From Microseira wollei NIES-4236 (GTDB taxonomy: Bacteria; Cyanobacteriota; Cyanobacteriia; Cyanobacteriales; Aerosakkonemataceae): DNA of 64,000 nt. Under the pieces are notes generated by a model. That model was not told the origin of the DNA. It saw only the letters and a program-made list of their open reading frames with translations, and searched no databases. Position 1 is the stretch's first letter, and each line of letters begins with the position of its first letter. Positions 35,724 through 44,833 of the stretch are shown here, piece after piece. Where the stretch lies: NCBI RefSeq assembly GCF_020521235.1, contig NZ_BLAY01000002.1, positions 1 to 64,000 of the forward strand. The letters are read 5' to 3'. A program made the position numbers and the translations under genes.

Positions 35724-37478
35724 ATGTCTAAAACCCCCTGGCATCGTCTGATCCTGCCTTTGTCGCTGCTTAAGTTAAATCAGTTTCGCACAACCATGCG
35801 GCAAAAGAACTTGCACGATACATCGCAATTGCCGGACAAAGAGGCATCGCCTAAACCTTTGCCAGATCCTGAAGGACGGCATCTCACTACCCGTACATTT
35901 GATGGTAGCTTTAACGACCTTGAGCATCCAGAGATGGGGATGATTGGGACTCGTTTCGGGCGCAATGTGCCGCTGAAGGATGCCTACCCAGATGAAAAGA
36001 ATTTAATGAATCCGAACCCGCGTACAGTCAGTCAGGTACTGATGACGCGAGATGAGTTTATCCCTGCAACGACGCTGAATATTCTGGCGGCCGCATGGAT
36101 CCAGTTCCAGAACCATGATTGGTTTGTCCACAAAACTAATCCCAACAAGAAGTTTGAGATTCCTCTAGAGGACAGTGATCCCTGGCCCCAGGAACACCGC
36201 CCCATGACTGTGTCCCAAACCGATGCAGATCCCTCTCGTCCTGAAGGAGATCAATCTGCACCACCGACCTATATCAGTGATTCGACGCACTGGTGGGATG
36301 GCTCACAAATCTATGGACATGATAGCAGTGCTGCTTACAAGCTCCGTTCCCATGTGGACGGCAAACTGACCATTGGCGATGATGGATTGCTGCCTTTAGA
36401 CCCGGAAAAAGGCGTTGATCTAACAGGTGCCAATGATAATTATTGGGTTGGATTGAGTCTATTGCATACCCTGTTTGTGCGGGAGCATAACACGCTCTGC
36501 GATGAACTGAAGAGACAGTACACTGATTGGAGTGATGACCAGCTCTACGATCATGCGAGGTTAATCAATGCGGCCTTGATGGCGAAGATTCACACGGTTG
36601 AATGGACACCAGGTATCCTTGCTCATCCTGCCCTGCAAATTGCGATGAATGCCAACTGGTATGGGATGCTGGGACAGCACGTAAAGCGGCTATTTGGTCG
36701 GATTGGGGAGGGTGAGATTTTAAGCGGAATTATTGGGTCGCAAACGGATCACCACACGGCTCCCTACTATCTCACCGAAGAATTCGTATCGGTTTATCGA
36801 TTACACCCGCTGATTCCCGATGAGTTTGAGTTCTGCGAACTTAAAAGCGGCAAACTGCTGATGAAGAAGGATTTCTTTGAAGCATCCGGCAAGCGGACTC
36901 GGTCAGTTGTAGAAGCAATTCCAATGACAGATTTGTTTTACTCCTTAGGAATTGCTCATCCTGGCGCAATTACTCTGCACAATTATCCGCGTTTCTTGCA
37001 GCAGTTGGTACGAGATAACGGAGATGTATTTGACCTCGCGGCAGTCGATATTATACGTGATCGCGAACGCGGAGTTCCCCGCTATAACAGGTTCCGTGAA
37101 TTGATTGGTCGGGGTCGGGTTAACTCCTTTGAGGAGATTACCAGAAACCCGCAATGGGTGAAGGAGATGCGTGAGGTCTATAACAACAACATTGACAGCG
37201 TTGATTTAATGGTGGGTATGTTCGCAGAAGATTTGCCAGAGGGATTTGGCTTCAGCGATACTGCCTTTCGAGTATTCATTTTGATGGCATCACGACGCTT
37301 GAAGAGCGATCGCTTCTTCACAAAGGACTATAGAGCGGAAGTTTATACCCAGTTTGGATTGGATTGGATTGATAACAATACCATGTTGACCGTTTTGCGT
37401 CGCCATTTCCCTGAACTGTCCCTTGCTCATACTAATCTGAACAATGCTTTCGCTCCTTGGAGACGCTTGTTTAACTAA
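35724..37478 (+). CDS. cyclooxygenase-like fatty-acid dioxygenase (animal haem peroxidase superfamily)
   Basis: A 584-residue haem protein. Distal His131 lies in QFQNHDWFVH. EEFVSVYRLHPLIPDEF carries Tyr358 and proximal His361, exactly matching the catalytic-Tyr/haem-His segment of cyclooxygenases (YxxHPLLPD). In the family this tyrosyl radical starts oxygenation of a polyunsaturated fatty acid. A relative in Nostoc punctiforme is a linoleate 10S-dioxygenase that works with an adjacent catalase-related lyase, and here too the next gene is catalase-related. No signal peptide is present. It is the first gene after the left repeat, with a small RBS (AGAGG) before the ATG. The exact product cannot be told from the sequence. 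Confidence 0.9.
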   Translation: MSKTPWHRLILPLSLLKLNQFRTTMRQKNLHDTSQLPDKEASPKPLPDPEGRHLTTRTFDGSFNDLEHPEMGMIGTRFGRNVPLKDAYPDEKNLMNPNPRTVSQVLMTRDEFIPATTLNILAAAWIQFQNHDWFVHKTNPNKKFEIPLEDSDPWPQEHRPMTVSQTDADPSRPEGDQSAPPTYISDSTHWWDGSQIYGHDSSAAYKLRSHVDGKLTIGDDGLLPLDPEKGVDLTGANDNYWVGLSLLHTLFVREHNTLCDELKRQYTDWSDDQLYDHARLINAALMAKIHTVEWTPGILAHPALQIAMNANWYGMLGQHVKRLFGRIGEGEILSGIIGSQTDHHTAPYYLTEEFVSVYRLHPLIPDEFEFCELKSGKLLMKKDFFEASGKRTRSVVEAIPMTDLFYSLGIAHPGAITLHNYPRFLQQLVRDNGDVFDLAAVDIIRDRERGVPRYNRFRELIGRGRVNSFEEITRNPQWVKEMREVYNNNIDSVDLMVGMFAEDLPEGFGFSDTAFRVFILMASRRLKSDRFFTKDYRAEVYTQFGLDWIDNNTMLTVLRRHFPELSLAHTNLNNAFAPWRRLFN

Positions 37479-37501
37479 CCAGATAAGTTTTGGCTCAACA
37501 T

Positions 37502-38425
37502 ATGCAAAGTTCAGAACAAAGCCACGATTCTCAGGTTAACCCTCAGAATCCAGATTCACTGCCGCCTGATTACCCATCTTGGGCGGCGAAGCAAAAGCAG
37601 GAATTTCTCTGGAATGAACGACTTCTAAAATCCCGTTATGATCACCTGCCCGCCCTGAAAAAAATTGATGTGATCGGTCTGTTTTTGACCGCTTTAAGGG
37701 CAAAGATGGATTATGAATCGGATGAGGCACCATCCAACTGGAAAAAGGCAATTCACGCCCACGCTAGTGTGGCTAAGATTCAGTTTGTGCCTACAAACCC
37801 TAACCCCTTCACTGGATTGTTTCAGGGAGCCGATTATGGGTTTCTGAGATTGTCTTTAACAGGTGATCCGAGCGATCGCGGCTTTGCTCCTGGCCTTGCC
37901 ATCAAATGGCTGGTTGATGGAAAACCTTCTGAAGATTTTTCTGCACTGGTTTCATTAACAGGGCAGGGAAATAACTACAACTTCTTCGCAAATGAGTTTT
38001 CTAATATTGTTCCAGTTGTGCACCAAATTGGTCCCAGATTAATCAATCTCATTTTCATGCGAGTGACTAAACATCCAACCAAGCTGTCTTTAAAAGGATT
38101 GAGTGAAGTCGATCAGCAAGGTCGAAATGTTGATCATCCTCGCTATCCCACTCAAATCTTTCTTGTACCAGAACCAACTGTTCAATTTTCAGAAAGTCCA
38201 GGGCGAGATTTTCGCAATGACCTTGCCGCGATCGCTCCCGGAACCATACTTTTTTCGGTCTATGGAACGGACTCCAACCAAGCTGGAAACACTGAAGCCC
38301 AACAAACCCAAAATCGATTGAAGTCTAAGCTCATCGGACACATTAAAACCACATCTGAATTCATTGCCTCATCCTACGGCGATAGCCGTCTTTTCTTTAG
38401 ACATCAACGCTTTCGTAAGCAATAG
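37502..38425 (+). CDS. catalase-related haem protein (hydroperoxide lyase/AOS type)
   Basis: About 307 residues, much shorter than true catalases (about 480). The catalase core is recognisable: IHAHASVAKIQFVP (distal-His strand), TGLFQGADYGFLRLSLTGDP, GFAPGLAIKWLVDG (compare RGFAVKFYT) and FFANEFSNIVP. Catalase-related minimal proteins convert fatty-acid hydroperoxides to allene oxides or cleave them. The gene starts 12-24 bp after the dioxygenase gene, and this pair is the arrangement seen in Nostoc punctiforme. The ATG at 37502 is preferred over a TTG at 37490. There is no membrane segment. The proximal haem Tyr is not obvious to me in the C-terminal part. Confidence 0.78.
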   Translation: MQSSEQSHDSQVNPQNPDSLPPDYPSWAAKQKQEFLWNERLLKSRYDHLPALKKIDVIGLFLTALRAKMDYESDEAPSNWKKAIHAHASVAKIQFVPTNPNPFTGLFQGADYGFLRLSLTGDPSDRGFAPGLAIKWLVDGKPSEDFSALVSLTGQGNNYNFFANEFSNIVPVVHQIGPRLINLIFMRVTKHPTKLSLKGLSEVDQQGRNVDHPRYPTQIFLVPEPTVQFSESPGRDFRNDLAAIAPGTILFSVYGTDSNQAGNTEAQQTQNRLKSKLIGHIKTTSEFIASSYGDSRLFFRHQRFRKQ

Positions 38426-38496
38426 CTTCACTCTTGCTTACAAATTGCTACTATAAGAACATTTGATTCATCTAACTCATTGGAAGGTGACGTGCC

Positions 38497-38943
38497 ATGA
38501 CTGTTGTAACAGCGGATTTGATGACCATGTCCCAGAGTGAACTGGATGACCTTTACAAAAGGAGTTTCCCTGGTGCAATTCCTAATGGCGATGGTAGAGG
38601 CACAGCTATCATCGCTGCTGGTTCTGTGCTCAGCAAAAGTCTGGCTCCGATCGTTAAGCTACTGGCTTGGCGGGGAAAATTTTTTTATGCCGATCAGTCC
38701 TTCTTGCTGAATAAGATCACGCCCTTGAGTCTCAAGTTAATCAAAGCTCAAATCTACCGCGGAGAAAGTTGGATTGACGGTAAAGAAACCATCATTCTGG
38801 ACTACTCTAAAACTTCGTTTGTTGCTCAGCGCATCCGAGATGAAATTCGGGAAGTCTCTCCTGGCCTTTATTTGGGCCAAGCTTACTGGGGAAAATCACG
38901 GGTATTGAATTTCATTCTTGAATTCTCAAACTCCCTCAAATAA
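38497..38943 (+). CDS. hypothetical protein of the lipid-oxidation cluster
   Basis: A 148-residue protein with a good ribosome binding site (GGAAGGTGACGTGCC before ATG). It has the clear internal pattern IPNGDGRGTAIIAAGSVLSK, then KITPLSLKLIKAQIYRGESW, GKETIILDYSKTSFVAQRIR and the end SPGLYLGQAYWGKSRVLNF. This looks like a small single-domain lipocalin- or beta-barrel-like protein that could bind a lipid. I recognise the pattern as a conserved bacterial family but cannot name it. It is 71 bp after the catalase-related gene and 9 bp before the next, so it is part of the same operon. Confidence 0.75.
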   Translation: MTVVTADLMTMSQSELDDLYKRSFPGAIPNGDGRGTAIIAAGSVLSKSLAPIVKLLAWRGKFFYADQSFLLNKITPLSLKLIKAQIYRGESWIDGKETIILDYSKTSFVAQRIRDEIREVSPGLYLGQAYWGKSRVLNFILEFSNSLK

Positions 38944-38952
38944 TGCAGGCAT

Positions 38953-40275
38953 ATGACTCACCAAGAGACTCTCACGGTTGTTGCCCCAATCAAGCCTGAG
39001 CAGATGGATAGCCTGAGAGAAGTGCTTCATTCTATCCAGCAAAATGTTGAACACAACAACCTGATTCCCTTTGCCCAGTTTCCACAGGTACATTTTGCCC
39101 GATTTGTCATTCTTGAGTCGGTTGTCGATCCTTTGCATGGCACAATCATTCCTGCAAGTTTGGCATTTTCAAGCTGTATTGATGCTCCCCTGAAAAGCTA
39201 TGTGCGATCGCTGGTAGAGGTTTCTGGCCTGGGACTGGATCAGATCTTTAGCCACTGTCAAGGCTATCCCCCACCCGAGCAACGCACTGCTACCAGACAG
39301 ATTGCCTATCTGCAACAACACCAGATTGAGACCCAAACTTTCTATGTAAACACTGTCGGTCGCACCGTACAACAGGTGCATCAGGAAGCAGATCTGCATG
39401 ACCAGATTGAGGACTTTCTAGATCGCTACCAACGCCAACAAGGGGATGCCAGACCCGATGAAGACACAATTCGTCGGGCCATTCAGGACTTTGTCAAGCA
39501 GGAACCAACCCTTGCCTGGAGTCAGGCTCCAGCCGCATCCCCCGGTCTGAAGTGGAAAATTCAGGAAAAGCTGTATTTTGTCTTTGGTTTGCTATTCATT
39601 TTGCTGCTGGGTCTAGTCTTTTTACCCATCTCTCCCATCTTCTTTGCAATTTTACGATGGCAAGAAGAAATAGCTCCTCATCCCCGACAAGATCTAAATT
39701 TTAGATTAAGTCAGTTTCATCGCATCCACCTTGCCCAGGATGAAGACTTTTTTAGTCAAAATCAGTTCAGTGTCGTGGGTTTTGTTAAACCAGGTTGGTT
39801 CCGTTACATCACCCTGAACGTTATTCTGAGGCTGGTGAATTTTGTGATTCGCCACATTTTTAACAATGGCGATTTAGGAACAGTCCCTCTCCTCAATCTA
39901 CATGGGGTAGATACCATTCACTTTGCAAATTGGGTGGTCATTGATCAGGGCCGACGAGTACTGTTTATGAGTAACTACGATGGCGACTTAGAAGATTATA
40001 TGAATGACTTTATCAACAAAGTTGCATGGGGATTAAACCTCATCTTTGGGCATGGTGTGGATTATCCCAAAACGAGTTGGCTCGTGAAGGGAGGTGCTAG
40101 GGATGAACAGATCTATAAAGCAGTCCTCCGCAAATATCAAATTCGCACTCAGGTTTGGTATTCAGCCTATCCAAATCTTTCTGCGGTCAACATCATTAAC
40201 AATTCCGAGATTCGAGCCGGATTGTTTCGATCGCTAGACTCTGCTGCCCAACAAGCATGGCTAGCTCGATTCTGA
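38953..40275 (+). CDS. membrane-anchored protein, uncharacterised, next to DyP peroxidase
   Basis: A 440-residue protein. The N-terminal half looks like a ferredoxin-like (dimeric alpha-beta barrel) fold with VVAPIKPEQMDSLREVL and VHFARFVILE. One long hydrophobic hairpin follows (LYFVFGLLFILLLGLVFLPI, about residue 212). The second half repeats the fold, with IHFANWVVIDQGRRVLFMSN (about residue 333) and TQVWYSAYPNLSAVNIINN. Two related HFAR/HFAN strands suggest internal duplication. The family often accompanies DyP peroxidases, and here the DyP gene follows after 39 bp. Its action is unknown; it could hold the peroxidase or a lipid substrate at the membrane. Confidence 0.75.
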   Translation: MTHQETLTVVAPIKPEQMDSLREVLHSIQQNVEHNNLIPFAQFPQVHFARFVILESVVDPLHGTIIPASLAFSSCIDAPLKSYVRSLVEVSGLGLDQIFSHCQGYPPPEQRTATRQIAYLQQHQIETQTFYVNTVGRTVQQVHQEADLHDQIEDFLDRYQRQQGDARPDEDTIRRAIQDFVKQEPTLAWSQAPAASPGLKWKIQEKLYFVFGLLFILLLGLVFLPISPIFFAILRWQEEIAPHPRQDLNFRLSQFHRIHLAQDEDFFSQNQFSVVGFVKPGWFRYITLNVILRLVNFVIRHIFNNGDLGTVPLLNLHGVDTIHFANWVVIDQGRRVLFMSNYDGDLEDYMNDFINKVAWGLNLIFGHGVDYPKTSWLVKGGARDEQIYKAVLRKYQIRTQVWYSAYPNLSAVNIINNSEIRAGLFRSLDSAAQQAWLARF

Positions 40276-40314
40276 CCAGATTGCGTCTCTTTTCCACAAT
40301 TCCAGGGAAGCTCT

Positions 40315-41760
40315 ATGAATCACCTCGAACTTCAGGATATTCAAGGCATCATCGCCCGTGGCTATGGCAATCTCGAAGCTGCGACCTACCTTTTGCTGCA
40401 TATTCAGGATGCCCCTTTGACTCGACAATGGCTAGGGAACTTAGCGGATTCGATACAAACCTGTCAGGAGCCTCCCCGCAATCGCTGCCTGAATGCTGCC
40501 TTCAGCTATGAGGGACTTGTCGCTTTAGGATTGCATCAAAGTAGTCTTTGCACTTTTCCCACAGAGTTTCAAGAAGGTATGACCGAGCCGAATCGCAGTC
40601 GTCATCTGGGTGACCGTGAGGGCAGTCCAAATGACCCGAAATTATGGCTTTGGGGTGGTTCGGTTCCACAGCAAACTAAAGTACATCTTCTTCTGCTCCT
40701 CTATGCCAGTGATGAGCAGCAATTGGCTGAGTTTTATAAGACTCTCGCTGACCAGTTCTCTCAGGGTGGGGTTGATCTTATCCAGAAACTAGACACCAAA
40801 CCCCTGAAGGATGAGGGCGGTTGCTTTCGCGAACACTTTGGTTTTCGTGATGCGATTAGTCAACCGATTATTGAAGGCTTAAACCGAGTCGGGGAATCTT
40901 ATAACACTATCAAAGCGGGAGAATTTATCCTCGGCTATGCCAATGAGTACAATCTGCTGACAGAAAGCCCTAGAGTAAAACCTGAGTACGATCGCCACCA
41001 CATCCTACCATCTGGTGAATTTGGCTACCCTGATCTAGGTCGTAATGGAAGTTATCTGGTCTTCCGACAGCTTAGCCAAAACGTTGAGGAATTTTGGCGT
41101 TTTTTGGACAAAGCCACTCAAGATCCTAACGGTTCCAGTAACCCTGAGGCTCGCCTCAAACTCGCAGCCAAAATGGTTGGTCGCTGGCCCAGTGGCACTT
41201 CCCTGGTGCAGTCTCCAGATCAAGATGACCCAACCGTTATCGATCAAAATGCCTTTGCCTACCATCATTTAGATACCCAAGGCTTTCGGTGTCCCATTGG
41301 ATCTCACATCCGCCGCTCCAATCCTCGGGACTCTCTAGGTCCGGCTCCAGGTACCGAGCAATCCATCGCTGTGAACAAAACCCATCGACTGCTCCGCCGA
41401 GGCCGCACCTATGGGGAACCGATCAGTTCGTCCTTTGATCCGGAAGCCATTCTCAACACTCCAACCTCGGGAGAGCGAGGAATTCATTTCATTTGTATTA
41501 ATGCCAATATAAGTCGGCAGTTTGAGTTTGTCCAGCATACCTGGATCAACAGTCCTAAATTTAGTGGTCTCTATGAAGAGATAGACCCCTTGGTGGGTGA
41601 TCGCAATCTTTTTGGAACCAACGTTGATACATTTACACAACCCGCTAATCCGATTAGACACCGTACCTACGAACTACCTCAATTCGTAGTAGTGCGAGGA
41701 GGTGCTTACTTTTTCTTACCTGCAATTAAAGCTATCCGATATTTAGCTTCCTTTATCTGA
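40315..41760 (+). CDS. DyP-type haem peroxidase
   Basis: A 481-residue dye-decolorising-type peroxidase. The catalytic Asp179 lies in GFRDAISQP, where the usual GxxDG has Ala in place of the last Gly. The proximal haem ligand is His331 in GSHIRRSNPRDS, followed by the Arg residues. There are two ferredoxin-like halves and no Tat signal, so it is cytoplasmic or peripheral. It probably reduces peroxides, perhaps fatty-acid hydroperoxides made by the dioxygenase upstream. The ATG at 40315 is preceded by CAGGGAAGC. Confidence 0.9.
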   Translation: MNHLELQDIQGIIARGYGNLEAATYLLLHIQDAPLTRQWLGNLADSIQTCQEPPRNRCLNAAFSYEGLVALGLHQSSLCTFPTEFQEGMTEPNRSRHLGDREGSPNDPKLWLWGGSVPQQTKVHLLLLLYASDEQQLAEFYKTLADQFSQGGVDLIQKLDTKPLKDEGGCFREHFGFRDAISQPIIEGLNRVGESYNTIKAGEFILGYANEYNLLTESPRVKPEYDRHHILPSGEFGYPDLGRNGSYLVFRQLSQNVEEFWRFLDKATQDPNGSSNPEARLKLAAKMVGRWPSGTSLVQSPDQDDPTVIDQNAFAYHHLDTQGFRCPIGSHIRRSNPRDSLGPAPGTEQSIAVNKTHRLLRRGRTYGEPISSSFDPEAILNTPTSGERGIHFICINANISRQFEFVQHTWINSPKFSGLYEEIDPLVGDRNLFGTNVDTFTQPANPIRHRTYELPQFVVVRGGAYFFLPAIKAIRYLASFI

Positions 41761-41847
41761 ATCATCTTTTTTTTGGAACAGCTTCGCAATCTAAAAAATG
41801 CTGATGCACGTTTACCTTTGCGAATTTTAATTGAAACCATTTTAGCT

Positions 41848-43074
41848 ATGAACTCCAATACCAGTCGCCCAGTGCCACCTGCCAATACCGGCTCAGCCTT
41901 TTTGAATTGGTTAAGCAATACTTCCCTTTGGCTTTTGCAAACAGAGCGCCGATTTGATCCCTTTTTTCGGCCAGTATTCGATGCTTTATTTCAGGCTCCG
42001 ATCGCAAGCTTAACCACCACTTTGATTAACATGAATCGCTCAAACGAAGGCTTAAAAATTGCGGAGGAAAAACCGATTCCAGATGAAGAAGCGTACCTCG
42101 AATCAATCATCTCAACCTTTGAAAAGCAGATGCGTGAACTCTGGAAACCTGGAGCTTTTGAACGCGGAGGTAACACAAAAACGCACGGCATTGTACGCGG
42201 AGAATTGATCATTCATGACGATCTCCCTGCCGAGTTCCGCCAGGGCATCTATGCACAACCGCAAACCTTCCGGGCATGGGTGCGCTTTTCGGGTCCTGGC
42301 CCCTATATAACGCCGGATATCGACGATGTAGGTTTCATGAGCATCAGCATCAAGCTAATGGGTGTACCTGGACCGAAGTTGTTGGATGATGAGAAGTTTA
42401 CGCAAGATATGTTCGGCGTTTCCACACCAACCTTTGTGACCCCGGATACCAAAGCAAATGCTCAGTTGCAGATCGAAAGCTTGAAAAATGCACAAATTTT
42501 CTATTTTATTAACTGCCATCGTCCCCACATTCTGGACTTGATTATGCAGTCATTGTGGAACAAGACCCAGACTAGTCCATTGGAAGCTCCCTATTTCAGT
42601 TGTGTTCCGTATCTGCTAGGAGACGGCCAAGCCATGCAGTACTCCATGTGGCCGAAATCAACAAAACGGACTCCGATCCCCCAACTTCCTTGTCGTCCTC
42701 CCGATGACTATCTGCGCGATGCAATGGTTGCCACCCTTGCACAGGAAGACATTGAGTTTGATGTTCGCCTGCAACTGCAAACCGATCCACACCTAATGCC
42801 GATTGAAAACAATGCCGTACTCTGGCCCGAAAAGCTTTCGCCACGGGTATCAGTTGCCACACTGCGTATTCCTCAGCAGAAATTTGACTCTCCAGCACAA
42901 TTGGACTTTGCCAAACGCCTCTCATACAATCCGTGGCATTGTATTCCCGAACATCGACCGTTGGGCAATCAAAACCGTGCTCGGAAACGAATGTATGCGG
43001 AACTTTCAAAACTGCGACAAACGATGACTGCTGTCCCCCACTACGAACCGACGGGAGATGAAGTCTTTGAGTAA
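41848..43074 (+). CDS. second catalase-related protein
   Basis: About 408 residues from the ATG at 41848; a frame from a TTG at 41773 is open but has no family-like sequence. It has a catalase-like core: HGIVRGELIIHDDLPAEFRQ, FRAWVRFSGPGP, GFMSISIKLMGVPGPKL, and near the C-terminus SYNPWHCIPEHRPLGNQNRA followed by RKRMY. The NPWH...HRPLGxxNRARKxxY end is typical for bacterial catalase-superfamily proteins of unknown or fatty-acid-hydroperoxide-related function. It is only distantly related to the shorter protein at 37502. It follows the DyP gene by 87 bp on the same strand. Confidence 0.8.
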   Translation: MNSNTSRPVPPANTGSAFLNWLSNTSLWLLQTERRFDPFFRPVFDALFQAPIASLTTTLINMNRSNEGLKIAEEKPIPDEEAYLESIISTFEKQMRELWKPGAFERGGNTKTHGIVRGELIIHDDLPAEFRQGIYAQPQTFRAWVRFSGPGPYITPDIDDVGFMSISIKLMGVPGPKLLDDEKFTQDMFGVSTPTFVTPDTKANAQLQIESLKNAQIFYFINCHRPHILDLIMQSLWNKTQTSPLEAPYFSCVPYLLGDGQAMQYSMWPKSTKRTPIPQLPCRPPDDYLRDAMVATLAQEDIEFDVRLQLQTDPHLMPIENNAVLWPEKLSPRVSVATLRIPQQKFDSPAQLDFAKRLSYNPWHCIPEHRPLGNQNRARKRMYAELSKLRQTMTAVPHYEPTGDEVFE

Positions 43075-43156
43075 AGTCTTTCACTATTGGTAAGTAGTCC
43101 CTCATGGCACAAAGGAGAGTAGAATACCAACTTCTTCATGGTACTCACCGACACAA

Positions 43157-43231
43157 CGTGAATTACCGATCATCCTAGTCCGTGGATTTGGAGGACCCGA
43201 CACAACGGATGAGCAAAAACTCACTTACCAA
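43157..43231 (+). pseudogene. fragment of a lipase gene (paralogue of 45552)
   Basis: The frame 43157-43231 encodes RELPIILVRGFGGPDTTDEQ followed by KLTYQ, which aligns with REALPLILVRGFGGTDVVDEQ at the start of the lipase at 45552. No start codon is in frame and the match stops abruptly at 43231. It is a decayed or recombined duplicate of the lipase 5' end within the same element. Confidence 0.85.
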
Positions 43232-43325
43232 AGCCACACGATTCTCTACTCCCCACTCCCTACTTCTCGTCTTCGCTGTGGTCTACACATCTGAAAACTG
43301 CTGTAAGTTGGTAGCCCCAAATTCG

Positions 43326-43623
43326 TCAATCAATCTGCTGCCAAATCATGGTTTGGATTGGTTCAGCTACAACCGCATGTTCCTTTTCGTCTAATGTTTT
43401 GACATAAGGCATTGCCAGGTGTTTTGTTAATACTTCCATGCTTACCCAATTTTCATAGAGCATAAAGATAGATCGATCGTTAACCGATTGATGAATGCCA
43501 TAGTTGATGCAGCTTTACTCGGCTCGTGTAAGTTCTGCAACAACGAGGATCTCTTGCTTGAGCATCTCCTCCCGCCCGGTTTGACCTTGATTTGATCTGC
43601 AAGGTTATTTGCTCAGATGCCAT
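43326..43623 (-). pseudogene. decayed antibiotic-biosynthesis-monooxygenase (YgiN-like) gene
   Basis: Read on the minus strand from ATG 43623 the pieces are MASEQIT, then ADQIKVKPG in a second frame, REEMLKQEILVVAELTRAE in a third, a TAA stop, and SCINYGIHQSVNDRSIFMLY continuing to MIWQQID and a stop at 43326. Joined, this is a complete ABM/YgiN-type small monooxygenase (about 95 residues). Two frameshifts and one nonsense codon disable it. It is the only gene of the element on the minus strand. Confidence 0.8.
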
Positions 43624-43719
43624 TGCTGATTTCCCATATAATTGGAGCGGTGAATTTTATCAAATCTTACGTTGAAATCGCCTTCAAAACTGAGTTTTCT
43701 TTACTAATCACAATTCATT

Positions 43720-44526
43720 ATGGATAACGCACTTCGATTGAAACAACCTCAGACCGCTTTAATTACAGGAGCTTCTAGTGGACTGGGATACGAATTTTCT
43801 CAACTATTTGCACAAGATCGGTATAATCTTGTGCTTGTTGCTAGAAATGAACAAAAGCTGAGTCAGTTAGCAAATGACCTTATATCCAGGTTTAGTATTG
43901 CAGTCAAAATTATTGTTAAAGATCTTTCTGATCTAGCTTCTCCAGAGGAAATTTTTACTGAGCTTCAGCAAGATGGGATTGCAGTAGACATTCTAGTCAA
44001 CAATGCTGGGTTTGCTACGTATGGATTTTTCTCTGAAATTGACCTGCCAACGGAACTGCAAATGATGCAGGTTAATATAGTTACCCTGACGCATCTCACC
44101 AAATTATTTCTTAGAGAAATGCTGAAGCGTAAGTCAGGCAAGATCTTGAACATTGCGTCAACCGCAGCTTTCCTGCCGGGACCATTAATGGCTGTTTACT
44201 ATGCCACTAAAGCTTATGTACTATCCTTTTCTGAGGCAATTGCTAATGAGGTGCAGGGTTCTGGGGTTACAGTGACGGTTTTATGCCCTGGACCAACTGA
44301 ATCAGGCTTCCAAAAAAGAGCAGCAATGGAGCAATCTAAATTAGTGAAGGGACGCAAGATTCCAGATGCCGCTACTGTTGCCAAAGCAGGCTATCGTGCC
44401 TTGATGCGAAATCAAACAATCTTGGTTCCAGGTTTAGCCAATCAGTTACAAACATTCTCGATTCGATTTCTGCCTAGAAGTTTTGTAAGGCAAACAGTAC
44501 GAAACATGCAGAAACGAAACGACTAG
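43720..44526 (+). CDS. short-chain dehydrogenase/reductase
   Basis: A 268-residue SDR of the classical type. The cofactor motif GASSGLG is at residues 17-23, then ARNEQKL (suggesting NADP preference by the Arg after beta-2), LVNNAG, catalytic Ser in NIASTAAF, and YYATK as the YxxxK motif, followed by CPGPTESGF. It resembles the DltE/very-long-chain-ketoacyl-reductase-like SDRs. In this cluster it could reduce or oxidise a fatty-acid-derived carbonyl or hydroxyl group, which is inference. Its 5' flank holds the two pseudogenes; downstream is a non-coding relic. Confidence 0.9.
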   Translation: MDNALRLKQPQTALITGASSGLGYEFSQLFAQDRYNLVLVARNEQKLSQLANDLISRFSIAVKIIVKDLSDLASPEEIFTELQQDGIAVDILVNNAGFATYGFFSEIDLPTELQMMQVNIVTLTHLTKLFLREMLKRKSGKILNIASTAAFLPGPLMAVYYATKAYVLSFSEAIANEVQGSGVTVTVLCPGPTESGFQKRAAMEQSKLVKGRKIPDAATVAKAGYRALMRNQTILVPGLANQLQTFSIRFLPRSFVRQTVRNMQKRND

Positions 44527-44548
44527 GTCATTTAATACAAATGAACCA

Positions 44549-44820
44549 CTCTGCACTTTCAGTGCAGAGGTTCCTTGGGGGCTGAAAGCCCAAGTTAATT
44601 CAATCGCGTCATAAATTGTCGCATTCCTGATTCGACAGAGGTGCCAAGGTTTGTCTTTTGATCCACCGCCAGAGATTACTTATAGAGTTAGATCAGGCAG
44701 GGGATACTCAAGAGGCCATTACACCTGGTTACGCTGTCTTTTCCTCGCCTTGAACAAAAGCGCCACCCAATAGGTGAGTAGCAGCTAAAGCCTCCCACTA
44801 AAGTGGGTAGTTTCGACTAG
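44549..44820 (+). mobile_element. possible relic of an IS200/IS605-type (PATE-like) element
   Basis: A perfect hairpin CTCTGCACT-TTC-AGTGCAGAG lies at 44549-44569. At 44786-44814 is AAAGCCTCCCACT paired with AGTGGGTAGTTT, which resembles the right-end hairpin of the complete tnpB element (GAAGCCCACACT, AGTGTGGGTAGTTCAC). Together they suggest a tnpB-less element of about 270 bp between the SDR gene and the DJ-1-type gene. There is no coding sequence in it. The left end is uncertain. Confidence 0.4.
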
Positions 44821-44833
44821 CGCGTTTGGGACA

